The notes under the pieces are model-generated. The model was not told the origin of the DNA. It searched no databases and saw only the letters and a program-made list of their open reading frames with translations. The translations under genes were made by a program, and so were the position numbers. DNA of 64,000 nt from Paenibacillus vini (lineage in GTDB: Bacteria > Bacillota > Bacilli > Paenibacillales > Paenibacillaceae), in assembly GCF_018403325.1 (NCBI RefSeq), contig NZ_BOSL01000006.1, forward strand, positions 186,001-250,000, read 5' to 3'. Shown one piece after another: positions 8,137-15,756 of this stretch (its first letter is position 1; each line of letters opens with the position of its first letter).

Positions 8137-8236
8137 GGGGCTACCGCCCCTTGGTTATCAGATGTATAATCGTGGAAGAAGCTCAGACAACAAACGACCC
8201 AGCCTAAGATAAGAGTTATCTAGGACTGGGTCGTTT
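8137..8236 (+). repeat. Dispersed hairpin element, copy R2, with upstream promoter-like half
   Basis: A small GGGG/CCCC hairpin (8137-8150) is followed by TATAAT (8165-8170), then GCTCAGACAACAAACGACCC and the nested hairpin 8195-8233, ending in GTCGTTTTC. The segment from GATGTATAATCGTGG to GCTCA is shared with copy R6 at 37.5 kb and, in part, with 21484-21510. If TATAAT is a -10 box, transcription would begin just before the hairpin and yield an RNA of about 60 bases. No convincing -35 was found. Confidence 0.75.
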
Positions 8237-8264
8237 TCGTAGGTACAGGAAAAGGGTGGGGACA

Positions 8265-9071
8265 TTGAAAAATACTAAATTGATTCTATTCGAAGGAATT
8301 CCGGGGTCTGGAAAAACAACTACCTCTCAGCAACTATTTAATCACCTTTTAGAAGACGGTGTACCTGCAAAACTTTATATTGAAGGCAGTGAACATCCAA
8401 TTGACTTGCCCTTTTTTGCTTATCTTACTCAATATGAATACAATGATCTCTTATTTAAATTCCCACAACAAGCAGAATGGATTAAAGTCAATTCTATTAT
8501 TGAACTTGATTATGTATTAATACCCTATAAAGAACCTGTGCCGAAACCATGGAACGATGAACTAATTGAGTATTTGAAATCGAAGGAATTTTGTTATTCG
8601 GATAAGCCGGTAGTCCCTTTTAAGATTTTTAAAAGAGTATTTAATAAACGCTTCGAACGATATGTTGCCAGTATGGTTAATACGGATACAGTAACCATTT
8701 TTGAGAGTATCCTATTCCAACATCAAATTCATGATATCCATCGATTGTATCCTGAGATAACTGAAAACGAAATCATCAAATACTTAGGAGAATTAGCGGT
8801 ATTATTTTGTCCTTTAAATCCTGTTTTATTTTATATTACTCAAGATAGTGTAAAAGAATCATTAGAACATACAGCTGCTATTCGTTCAAAACCCAAATGG
8901 GCAAGCAGTAAAACAATAGATTACTACATATACCGCAAAAATATCGAACTAGAAGCAGTTAAGTACTTACCGTTTAATACGTATATTTTGAATAACAGTG
9001 ATAGGGATTGGAAAGAGATGTTTGATGTAATTAGAACCACACTTTCGTTGGAGAACTCGATGATGTCATAA
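8265..9071 (+). CDS. P-loop kinase-like protein
   Basis: A 268-residue protein beginning with the Walker A context Phe-Glu-Gly-Ile-Pro-Gly-Ser-Gly-Lys-Thr-Thr, near-identical to that of the gene at 5694, so the two are probably paralogues. A Phe-Glu-Ser-Ile-Leu-Phe-Gln-His strand-3 segment near residue 148 and an Arg-Ser-Lys-Pro-Lys-Trp lid-like loop follow. TTG 8265 is chosen because AAAGGGTGGGG precedes it. It begins right after element R2. A nucleotide- or small-molecule kinase role is likely; the substrate is unknown. Confidence 0.7.
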   Translation: MKNTKLILFEGIPGSGKTTTSQQLFNHLLEDGVPAKLYIEGSEHPIDLPFFAYLTQYEYNDLLFKFPQQAEWIKVNSIIELDYVLIPYKEPVPKPWNDELIEYLKSKEFCYSDKPVVPFKIFKRVFNKRFERYVASMVNTDTVTIFESILFQHQIHDIHRLYPEITENEIIKYLGELAVLFCPLNPVLFYITQDSVKESLEHTAAIRSKPKWASSKTIDYYIYRKNIELEAVKYLPFNTYILNNSDRDWKEMFDVIRTTLSLENSMMS

Positions 9072-9188
9072 ACTCAATATAACAACGGGTTAATGTTGCT
9101 TCGCAGCCGGCCTTTTGGGCGGTAAGGTTCTTGGGTTCGGTAATACCTAAACGTTAAAAGAAACCCCAGTAAAGGAGTGTAAGAATGA

Positions 9189-9438
9189 ATGAACAATGAG
9201 GCCTTTAGTGAAACATTCCTAAAAATCACATTGTATCGAATGTGTGATCTCTACTTTGAAAAAATGAAGGTTACGCTAAATTCATCAACTTTATCACCTT
9301 GTAGAACATACGGGGTATCATTTAGGTCAAATCATAGATAGAGTTCAAGGAAATACAAAGAAGAAGTTTGAATTTTGTAATAACGGATTAAATGAATCAT
9401 ATTTAAGAAACAAGATAGAATCGGATAATATCATGTAG
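9189..9438 (+). pseudogene. Decayed DinB-fold (DUF1572-like) gene with internal deletion and frameshift
   Basis: An intact AAAGGAG and ATG 9189 open a frame reading Met-Asn-Asn-Glu-Ala-Phe-Ser-Glu-Thr-Phe-Leu, like the N-terminus of DUF1572-type DinB proteins. About 35 codons in, it is no longer homologous and soon stops. In another frame, about 9280-9438 encodes His-Leu-Val-Glu-His-Thr-Gly-Tyr-His-Leu-Gly-Gln-Ile-Ile-Asp, the metal-binding C-terminal helix of the same family. The roughly 100-residue middle is missing. Identification is from motif recall. Confidence 0.65.
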
Positions 9439-9498
9439 GCATAGCTCCTTGATTCATCCGAAACTTAAGAGCTTTATTGAAGGTTGGGAGGACCATGA

Positions 9499-10041
9499 AT
9501 GCATCGCGAAAATGAGGATGTTTACCCTAATCGTCTTATTGGTATAAGAACCGTGGAGATTGGCGGACTTACTAAATCACAGCTTATTCAGAAAATGCAA
9601 GAGCACTCTATCATGATTAATGAGTATGGAGAGCAATTATTAACTGATAATAGATTTACAACTTCTGATAAAAAGTATAGCTTGCAGACCGTTGAACTAA
9701 CTGTTAGTGATCTTGGTTTTCGAGATGGGGCTACTACGGATCAGATTTTTATAAGAGCAACTGAACTCGGTTTGGAATTATGTCCGCTCGAGCTAGGCCC
9801 TTACTTAAGACTGCAATACTTGGATCAGCCCGAAGGTTATTCGGGCGATGCTTTACAACGACATCAAGCTCCAACCGGCTCTATTACTATAGCATCGGAA
9901 ATACTAACCTAAGATGACGAATTCCCCAAAGGCTTTTATCTTAGACGAATTAGCGATGCGTTATGGCTGCGGGGATACTGCGCTGATGATCTGCACGTCT
10001 GGAATCCTTATGATCATTTTATTTTTGTCAAACCAATATAA
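9499..10041 (+). pseudogene. Unrecognised protein interrupted by one in-frame TAA
   Basis: ATG 9499 follows GGGAGGACC. The frame runs 137 codons to TAA at 9910-9912, then continues open in the same frame (Asp-Asp-Glu-Phe-Pro-Lys-Gly-Phe-Tyr) for another 42 codons to TAA 10039-10041. The second part, with Leu-Trp-Leu-Arg-Gly-Tyr and Trp-Asn-Pro-Tyr-Asp-His-Phe-Ile-Phe, reads as a natural C-terminus of the same protein: the first part ends abruptly after a strand. One substitution in a sense codon (for example GAA or CAA to TAA) explains this. The family is soluble, about 180 residues, function unknown to me. Readthrough is possible but unsupported. Confidence 0.6.
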
Positions 10042-10070
10042 CATTAACGTTAGAAATTTGGGGGTATCTC

Positions 10071-10295
10071 ATGAAGAGGGCAAGAGAAGAAGTAGACCTT
10101 TTCGTCTTCGCTCCGAAAGTAATGTATGAGAATAACAATAACCTCGACATAAGCAATCCGTACATTAAGATAAATGGTTATTTAAATGAACTCGAGCGAA
10201 TAAACCATTTTCATAGGGGCGGAGACTACCAAGCTATGAATGAGTTCTGACAAAAATTAATAACATCACTTCAAAAAATCAATTATAAAACTTAA
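10071..10295 (+). pseudogene. Small hypothetical protein interrupted by one in-frame TGA
   Basis: ATG 10071 follows GGGGG at 10059-10063. The frame encodes 59 residues (Met-Lys-Arg-Ala-Arg-Glu-Glu-Val-Asp-Leu-Phe) to TGA 10248-10250, and without a shift continues Gln-Lys-Leu-Ile-Thr-Ser-Leu-Gln for 14 more codons to TAA 10293-10295. The preceding residues Met-Asn-Glu-Phe suggest a lost Trp codon (TGG to TGA). The family is unrecognised. It directly follows another gene broken by one stop codon. It could also be a genuine 59-residue protein. Confidence 0.45.
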
Positions 10296-10306
10296 GGTGA
10301 AAACTT

Positions 10307-10618
10307 ATGAATTTTATTACACCTTTGTACAATGACAATGGAAGTGAATGGGATCCATCGATTCTAGGAACGATTTCAATTCCGCTTGCGTTATTTGGTG
10401 TATTCTTATTTTGTTTTCCTGATTTAGTATGTAAGTTTTTGAGCTTTAATGCTTATAGAACAATGAAACCAAATTATGAATTCGAAGAGTATATAGAATA
10501 CAAGGAACCTAGGAAAATAACGTTAGTGTTAATCAAAGCAATAGGATTAATCATAATTCTGTTTGGAATTTATCTGTTTTGGAACGCAGAAGGATTTTAT
10601 CGATTTTGGTTTTTATGA
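10307..10618 (+). CDS. Small membrane protein, unrecognised
   Basis: A 103-residue protein with two hydrophobic segments, at about residues 19-42 (Ile-Leu-Gly-Thr-Ile-Ser-Ile-Pro onward) and 74-94 (Val-Leu-Ile-Lys-Ala-Ile-Gly-Leu onward), separated by a charged loop. AAGGTG precedes ATG 10307. The Phe-Gly-Ile/Val-Phe/Tyr-Leu-Phe pattern in both segments suggests a small two-helix inner-membrane protein. No family is recognised. About 200 bases without an evident gene follow. Confidence 0.6.
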   Translation: MNFITPLYNDNGSEWDPSILGTISIPLALFGVFLFCFPDLVCKFLSFNAYRTMKPNYEFEEYIEYKEPRKITLVLIKAIGLIIILFGIYLFWNAEGFYRFWFL

Positions 10619-10815
10619 TGAAATCCTATTAGTAGTTTTTTCTTGAAAGGACAATTACGTCATATAACACATATTCACTCAGCAGAGTTTTCACCCCTAG
10701 GGAGTCAGGTGGAACAGATAATAAACGACCTATCACAATGAAAAGTAATCTAAAAGAAAGATTAAGGAAGGTTGTTCATGTTTCATCGTAAATTGGATTG
10801 GAGGAGGACTCTAGG

Positions 10816-11439
10816 ATGCATGATATTTTCAAACCAATAACTGCTTCTATCGCATTTACTGGTGATTTAAAGACAGATATTAAGTCGTTTTTAGAGGTGA
10901 GTAATTGTTTAGATACAGCAACTCACTGTATTGATGTTGGCACCGAATGTAGAAGAATTGCACTGATGTTTAATGCCAATCCGACTAAAGCTGAGCTCGC
11001 TGGTTGGTTGCATGATATTAGTGCTGTATTTCCAAATAACGTGAGATTGGATGTAGCAAGACAATTGGAACTAGAGGTGTTACCAGAAGAAACAGTATTC
11101 CCAATGATTATTCACCAGAAGATATCGAGAGTAATGGCAAAAGAAATATTTGATATTACTGATCAGGATGTATTGGATGCGGTCGGTTGCCATACTACTT
11201 TGAGATCAAACTCTTCCTTGCTTGATAAGGTGCTCTTTGTTGCTGATAAGATATCCTGGGATCAAAAGGGGACACCGCCCTATTTAGAGGATCTTAATAG
11301 AAATTTACAAATATCATTAACACATGGGGCATTTGCATACATCAATTTTTTATGGGAAAAGAGAGATACTTTGAAAGTAATTCATCCTTGGTTAAGGGAT
11401 GCATATGAAGAATTGAAAGACAAAGTACATTTAGTGTAG
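10816..11439 (+). CDS. HD-domain phosphohydrolase, YqeK-like
   Basis: A 207-residue HD-superfamily phosphohydrolase. His near residue 41 (Thr-His-Cys-Ile-Asp), the His-Asp pair in Trp-Leu-His-Asp-Ile-Ser, a His in Ile-Ile-His-Gln-Lys, and Gly-Cys-His-Thr-Thr-Leu-Arg followed by Val-Ala-Asp-Lys-Ile correspond in order to the metal ligands of YqeK-type diadenosine tetraphosphatases. GAGGAGG precedes ATG 10816. The true housekeeping yqeK normally sits with nadD and rsfS, so this stand-alone copy is probably a paralogue with a related nucleotide substrate (inference). Confidence 0.75.
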   Translation: MHDIFKPITASIAFTGDLKTDIKSFLEVSNCLDTATHCIDVGTECRRIALMFNANPTKAELAGWLHDISAVFPNNVRLDVARQLELEVLPEETVFPMIIHQKISRVMAKEIFDITDQDVLDAVGCHTTLRSNSSLLDKVLFVADKISWDQKGTPPYLEDLNRNLQISLTHGAFAYINFLWEKRDTLKVIHPWLRDAYEELKDKVHLV

Positions 11440-11507
11440 TGGTTCGAGGGCGTCATTGAATTATAGGAATTAACTTAAATCACGTACATATATTCAGGAG
11501 ATTGATG

Positions 11508-12092
11508 ATGAAGAAAAGTAAAATGATATTGTTATTGGTATTCTTAATAATTCTATTGTCTTTAGTTATAACATGGCGAACTGGCCTACTTGAACTTTGG
11601 AGTAAGGGGATATCCTCTATCGCAAACAACACAGAAAAGTATAGTGATGAGGCAGGTTATGTTCTTGATGGTAGCTATACTATCCAAATTGACCTTGCGG
11701 ATATTCAAAGCAATATTGGCAAAGAGCTATATAATGATGGAAGACATAAGATCATAGTTGAAGAGATAAATAATAGTGGTGTTAGTGCAGAAGGTATAAA
11801 CATTGGGTTTAGATCATTTGGTGACTACTCAACGGATGGAGCAACATTGATTTCCGGCGTGCATCATAAAACAAATAATGATCGGACATTTAGTACACTA
11901 ATGACTGCACAATTGATAGCCAAATATAAAAATAAACAATATGGTGGTGCCATTTCTGGGGTTTCAGGGTTGAACTATAAATCGGGAGATGACTTCTCAT
12001 TTAATATTAATCCAGTAGAAGCATTAAGGGATAAAGGTAAAGTAGAGCTTACAGTTTCAAATCTGTATTTGAATATTTGGAAAAAGAAATAG
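11508..12092 (+). CDS. Membrane-anchored extracytoplasmic protein, unrecognised
   Basis: A 194-residue protein with one N-terminal hydrophobic segment (residues about 6-25, Ile-Leu-Leu-Leu-Val-Phe-Leu onward) and a polar, beta-rich remainder, so it is probably a membrane-tethered or secreted protein. There is no lipobox Cys. CAGGAG precedes tandem ATGs at 11505 and 11508; the second has the better spacing. A similar layout (short anchor plus a beta-rich domain of about 170 residues) is seen in the gene at 46904-47485, but the sequences do not visibly match. Confidence 0.6.
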   Translation: MKKSKMILLLVFLIILLSLVITWRTGLLELWSKGISSIANNTEKYSDEAGYVLDGSYTIQIDLADIQSNIGKELYNDGRHKIIVEEINNSGVSAEGINIGFRSFGDYSTDGATLISGVHHKTNNDRTFSTLMTAQLIAKYKNKQYGGAISGVSGLNYKSGDDFSFNINPVEALRDKGKVELTVSNLYLNIWKKK

Positions 12093-12157
12093 CGCGTTGC
12101 CCCCATAACAACATATTTACTCATTCGGGCAAACCAAGGGGATCGGAGATCAAACAC

Positions 12158-12466
12158 ATGAGTAAAGCAAGATCACAGAATTGTAATTTAAATATATGGT
12201 ATTATCTACCTGATGAAGAATGGAATAAAGTTTCGCTTCTATATGAGAGGATGCCTGGGTGGATAGGTTATACAAACGGAAACCCGTATTGGTTTGGTCA
12301 GGAAGATGATGAAATTTTTATTGCGGCATCAGTTGAACCAAGTGGATTATCTTTTCAAGGACAGATGAATAATAGCGATTGGAATTCATGGATCAATAAG
12401 TTTAAATCAGAAGCTACAAAATTATTAGGTTTTGAGGTTGGTGAGCCTGAGGATGGATTTGTGTAA
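12158..12466 (+). CDS. Conserved-looking small protein, unrecognised
   Basis: A 102-residue soluble protein starting near Ser-Lys-Ala-Arg-Ser-Gln-Asn-Cys-Asn-Leu and rich in aromatic residues (Trp-Tyr-Tyr-Leu, Gly-Trp-Ile-Gly-Tyr, Tyr-Trp-Phe-Gly). A late Ala-Ser-Val-Glu-Pro-Ser-Gly-Leu and a C-terminal acidic Gly-Glu-Pro-Glu-Asp-Gly complete it. ATG 12158 is preceded by GGAG about 10 bases away; the frame is open further upstream but overlaps the previous gene. There is no membrane segment. Function unknown. Confidence 0.6.
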   Translation: MSKARSQNCNLNIWYYLPDEEWNKVSLLYERMPGWIGYTNGNPYWFGQEDDEIFIAASVEPSGLSFQGQMNNSDWNSWINKFKSEATKLLGFEVGEPEDGFV

Positions 12467-12559
12467 TAGAGGTAACTGAAATTAATTTTGGTGGGAAGTA
12501 CTATTGGTTTTAAGAAAGAAACCAACCTATACTCGTTATTGAAATGAGGGCCCCCTTTA

Positions 12560-13306
12560 GTGATAAAACTAATAAAAATTAGCTTAACATTCATTTGTTT
12601 AGCAGCATATGTTCAATTTATTAGTTTGTTCTCGTTTGATATTGGGAAGAGATTTTATCCTTTTTTTAAAGAAATAGATCCAGATAATGTTTTCATGGTA
12701 CTAGTCATTCACCATATATTGCAGGCAATAATAACGTTGTTGGCTATTATTATTATTTCCAAGTTGTTGAATATACGTTTTAAGGATTTTGGATTTAATT
12801 TAAATAAACTAAGGTACTCTATTGTATTTGTTTCTGTATTCCTGGGTGTATGGATCCTAATCCAGGCTGTTATTGGCATTTATCTAATAAAAGAGCTTGG
12901 AGTTTCCCCCGGCTTCACATTCCCGCTCAACTTCAGAAATTACATTGGCTATTATTTATTTGAGGTTCTTTTATCCGGAACAAGTGAAGAAATCATGTTT
13001 AGATCATTAGTAATACCTCTAATGTTGAGTTTGTGGGGAAAGTATTTTTCCAATAGTAAAAGATTCTCGATCGTAGTTATATCTGCCTCTACATTCATAT
13101 TTATGATAGCGCATATTAATTTAAATTTATTTCCATTTAAAATAACTCATTTTGACATTCTCCAACAACTAACCTGTTTAGCGTCCGGTTTATGTTTTGG
13201 GTATTTGTTTTTAAAAACAAAAAGCATAGTAGGGTGCATGATTGCCCATAATCTGTTAAATGGTATTATTACTTTGATGACATTGCTGTTTGTTTTATCA
13301 TTTTAA
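12560..13306 (+). CDS. CPBP family intramembrane metalloprotease (CAAX/Abi type)
   Basis: A 248-residue polytopic membrane protein with about seven hydrophobic segments. The CPBP motifs are intact: Glu-Glu-Ile-Met-Phe-Arg (EExxxR) near residue 143, Phe-Met-Ile-Ala-His-Ile-Asn, and Met-Ile-Ala-His-Asn-Leu-Leu-Asn near the C-terminus. Family members are glutamic intramembrane proteases, some processing bacteriocins or giving immunity to them. GTG 12560 follows a weak GAGGG. The stop is followed after four bases by hairpin element R3. No bacteriocin gene is visible beside it. Confidence 0.85.
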   Translation: MIKLIKISLTFICLAAYVQFISLFSFDIGKRFYPFFKEIDPDNVFMVLVIHHILQAIITLLAIIIISKLLNIRFKDFGFNLNKLRYSIVFVSVFLGVWILIQAVIGIYLIKELGVSPGFTFPLNFRNYIGYYLFEVLLSGTSEEIMFRSLVIPLMLSLWGKYFSNSKRFSIVVISASTFIFMIAHINLNLFPFKITHFDILQQLTCLASGLCFGYLFLKTKSIVGCMIAHNLLNGIITLMTLLFVLSF

Positions 13307-13310
13307 TGAT

Positions 13311-13367
13311 GCTCGGACAACAAACGACCCAGCCTAAGATTAGAGCTATCTAGGGCTGGGTTGTTTC
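13311..13367 (+). repeat. Dispersed hairpin element, copy R3
   Basis: Starts GCTCGGACAACAAACGACCC five bases after a stop. Outer stem CGACCCAGCCTA pairs with TAGGGCTGGGTTG with a bulged G; the loop AGATTAGAGCTATCT keeps part of the inner stem. It ends GGGTTGTTTCG. Likely terminator for the CPBP protease gene. Confidence 0.78.
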
Positions 13368-13441
13368 GTGATTGTAATAGAGTCATTAACTGATTTGGAG
13401 GCAATTTTGTAGATAATTCATAGAGAGAAGAGGTTTTTCAA

Positions 13442-13717
13442 ATGGCTATTTGTGTTGAATTTGAGTTGATTGAAATTGAAAACACTATTGCAAGATATCG
13501 TTTCGGTGATTGCCTAGGGGATTTGAACGGAGAATTTGAAACAGATTTATATAGATTTATATCAGGAGAATTTCCGGGAGACACCTCGATGTCTGAAATA
13601 GTGGTATTACTAAATGATAAACAGAGCCAATGGAAAGCCATAAAAGCGTTTACTAAAATATATAGGCACTTTAAAGTACACAAAGAATATTTATCTAAAG
13701 GCGGATACTATGCATAG
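13442..13717 (+). CDS. Small acidic protein, unrecognised
   Basis: A 91-residue soluble protein beginning Met-Ala-Ile-Cys-Val-Glu-Phe-Glu-Leu, with Tyr-Arg-Phe-Gly-Asp-Cys-Leu-Gly in the middle and a helical Lys-Ala-Phe-Thr-Lys-Ile-Tyr-Arg-His near the end. GAAGAGG lies about 10 bases before ATG 13442. It is the first gene after element R3. No family is recognised; size and composition are compatible with an immunity-type protein, but nothing shows this. Confidence 0.6.
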   Translation: MAICVEFELIEIENTIARYRFGDCLGDLNGEFETDLYRFISGEFPGDTSMSEIVVLLNDKQSQWKAIKAFTKIYRHFKVHKEYLSKGGYYA

Positions 13718-13793
13718 ATTGCCTTAAATGACATGTGAAATATGTTGATCGTATAATCCCAGCAATTAAAAAACGAGTAAGGTCGTGATTTGT

Positions 13794-14264
13794 ATGGGAC
13801 TTGAGGAATTTTATAATTACACAAGTGGAGATGAGCGACACCTATTTAACGAAATAGCTGATCAATTGGAGGAACTGGGATATAAATCTAAAAGGGCGAA
13901 GACCAAAGATGTGAATTATGTATTCACCAATTCTAAGACCCCGAAAAACGTTCTTAAGTTCTCAATTGAGAAGGGGAAACCAATATTAAAAATGAAGTTT
14001 TTCGCTTCCAGTGATTACTCTAATTTTTTTCATGAATGTATAAGAAAAACTGTTGAAGAATTTAACTTCAGATATACGGGGTGTTACAACTGTGGGAGAT
14101 GTAAGGATAAATTAGAGGGTTACGAGTACACATATGCGGATGGACGAAAGTATTTTAGATGTGGAACAGAGTTAATTAGTATATATGGGATCTCTTTATC
14201 AGAAGTTGATGAAGTTATAAGACTATTCAAAGCGCAACATGAGTATTACTTATCCAAGAGATAA
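13794..14264 (+). CDS. Cysteine-containing hypothetical protein
   Basis: A 156-residue soluble protein. The C-terminal half has Cys-Tyr-Asn-Cys-Gly-Arg-Cys-Lys-Asp-Lys-Leu-Glu-Gly-Tyr and a later Phe-Arg-Cys-Gly, which together could bind one zinc. The N-terminal half is alpha/beta with a basic patch (Lys-Ser-Lys-Arg-Ala-Lys). ATG 13794 is preceded by AAGG; an in-frame GTG lies 9 bases earlier. No named family is recognised. Confidence 0.6.
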   Translation: MGLEEFYNYTSGDERHLFNEIADQLEELGYKSKRAKTKDVNYVFTNSKTPKNVLKFSIEKGKPILKMKFFASSDYSNFFHECIRKTVEEFNFRYTGCYNCGRCKDKLEGYEYTYADGRKYFRCGTELISIYGISLSEVDEVIRLFKAQHEYYLSKR

Positions 14265-14293
14265 TAAATCAGATACCAAAAGGCGGTAATATA

Positions 14294-14794
14294 GTGAATT
14301 ACCCGAATATTGAAACCGAAAGATTATTAATTAGAGAACTAACCTTAGATGATGCTGAAGCGGTTTTCAAACATTTTTCGTATCCAGAAGTTACGAAATT
14401 TATGGATATTGAGGTATGTAAAGATCTACGAGAGGCAGAAGAGATTATTGCATTCCATATACACGATTCAGGCTGTAGATATGGCCTGTTTAATAAAGAA
14501 AATAATGAACTTATCGGGACATGCGGTTTTCATTGCTGGTCAACTGAGAATCAAGAGACAAAAGCTGAAATTGGTTTTGATTTGTCCCCGAATAACTGGG
14601 GAAAGGGACTGATGCAAGAAGCATTGTTGAAGGTTATCCGAATCGGATTCGATTTAATGAAGCTAGACTATATTGAGGCGACAACAGAAAAAGAAAATTT
14701 CCAATCGCAAAGACTTTTGAAGAAAATGGGATTTAAGCAGGAGAGTGAACTAAAGGAAGATTTAATGTATTTTACATTGAGAGAAACTGTTTGA
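14294..14794 (+). CDS. GNAT family N-acetyltransferase, RimJ/RimL-like
   Basis: A 166-residue GNAT of the ribosomal-protein/aminoglycoside acetyltransferase-like subgroup: Ile-Glu-Thr-Glu-Arg-Leu-Leu-Ile-Arg-Glu at the N-terminus, Glu-Ile-Gly-Phe-Asp-Leu then Trp-Gly-Lys-Gly-Leu-Met-Gln-Glu-Ala motif A, and Ser-Gln-Arg-Leu-Leu-Lys-Lys-Met-Gly-Phe motif B. GTG 14294 follows AAGGCGG. Its stop overlaps an alternative TTG of the next gene. The acceptor is unknown. Confidence 0.88.
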   Translation: MNYPNIETERLLIRELTLDDAEAVFKHFSYPEVTKFMDIEVCKDLREAEEIIAFHIHDSGCRYGLFNKENNELIGTCGFHCWSTENQETKAEIGFDLSPNNWGKGLMQEALLKVIRIGFDLMKLDYIEATTEKENFQSQRLLKKMGFKQESELKEDLMYFTLRETV

Positions 14795-14832
14795 AAGTAG
14801 AGGTACCATATTTATACCTGGTGGGTGATTCA

Positions 14833-15285
14833 ATGAATATTGATGAGGTTATGAAGCCGGGTGTGACTGGCTTTTCAGAAGAAGAATTGAGTAAACAAGA
14901 AATCAAGGATTTTGAAGCTTATCTATACCATGCAATTAGGTGTGAAAATGGAAAGCTAATAAAAACAGAGCTACTGATAAACAATAGAAATTTCTATACC
15001 TACCAAATTGGAATAAGGACCAAGGTATTTCATATTCTCTTACATTCTAATTTCCCCTTCGTGGCATTTGCTTCAGTAGTTGACTATAGCGGCATAGTCT
15101 TTATAGATGCACCCGAACAAGTAAAAACAATACTAACGGAAAACTATATAGTGCTGGAGTCAAAATTATTAAATCAAACATTCACAAGTGAAGACACTAG
15201 AACACTAGGAAGACATGAACAAGAAATGATCAAATATTGGAAACCAGAAACAATCGGGGAAGTCATATTTAATTATTGGGATTGA
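14833..15285 (+). CDS. Hypothetical protein
   Basis: A 150-residue soluble protein with alternating strand-like segments (Lys-Val-Phe-His-Ile-Leu-Leu-His; Gly-Ile-Val-Phe-Ile-Asp-Ala) and no motif I recognise. ATG 14833 is preceded by GGTGGGTGA; the frame extends upstream to a TTG that touches the previous stop, so a longer 164-residue form cannot be excluded. No membrane segment. Function unknown. Confidence 0.55.
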   Translation: MNIDEVMKPGVTGFSEEELSKQEIKDFEAYLYHAIRCENGKLIKTELLINNRNFYTYQIGIRTKVFHILLHSNFPFVAFASVVDYSGIVFIDAPEQVKTILTENYIVLESKLLNQTFTSEDTRTLGRHEQEMIKYWKPETIGEVIFNYWD

Positions 15286-15315
15286 GGACAGACATTAACA
15301 AGGAGCTGAAGCATT

Positions 15316-15702
15316 TTGTTTAAGGATTCTGATCATGCCTGGAACCCTACCGCAGAAGAAATTAGAATATGGGCATATAGTGATGCTTTAATTCCCGAAC
15401 AAGATTGGGAGTTAGCTGTGAATTCTTTTGAAAACATACCTATGATTTGTTCATTTGTTGATGATGAAGAATGCAAACATATATCATTTTTTCTTAGTTG
15501 CCTATATGTGTTTACAGGAGATTTTGTAAGGTCAAGGAAAAACGAAGAGTATAATAAATTGATTGAGTTATTAAACAGAATAGAAGTAATAGCAAAATCA
15601 GAAGAGCTAAAAGATTGGATAAAACGTTCAAAGGATTTAATTCTAAATCCGGATAAATATGATTATAGGTTTTGGGGGCTTGGGTCCGAGTATGTGTATT
15701 AG
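15316..15702 (+). CDS. Hypothetical acidic protein
   Basis: A 128-residue, mostly helical protein rich in Asp, Glu and Trp (for example Trp-Asn-Pro-Thr-Ala-Glu-Glu-Ile-Arg-Ile-Trp-Ala-Tyr), ending Phe-Trp-Gly-Leu-Gly-Ser-Glu-Tyr. TTG 15316 follows AGGAGC at suitable spacing. Such small acidic helical proteins are often immunity factors of contact-dependent toxins, but no toxin gene is adjacent, so this remains speculation. Confidence 0.55.
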   Translation: MFKDSDHAWNPTAEEIRIWAYSDALIPEQDWELAVNSFENIPMICSFVDDEECKHISFFLSCLYVFTGDFVRSRKNEEYNKLIELLNRIEVIAKSEELKDWIKRSKDLILNPDKYDYRFWGLGSEYVY

Positions 15703-15756
15703 GTAAAAGATTAAGAAAGATAAGAACACTTTTGATCCTAGAAGGTGGTTATATGA

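Noticed and set aside
9914-10129. 71-codon open frame after the interrupted gene at 9499
   Set aside because: It is in another frame from the protein-like continuation; that continuation in the 9499 frame explains the coding signal here.
14349-14612. 87-codon frame inside the GNAT gene at 14294
   Set aside because: Alternate frame within a clear GNAT gene.
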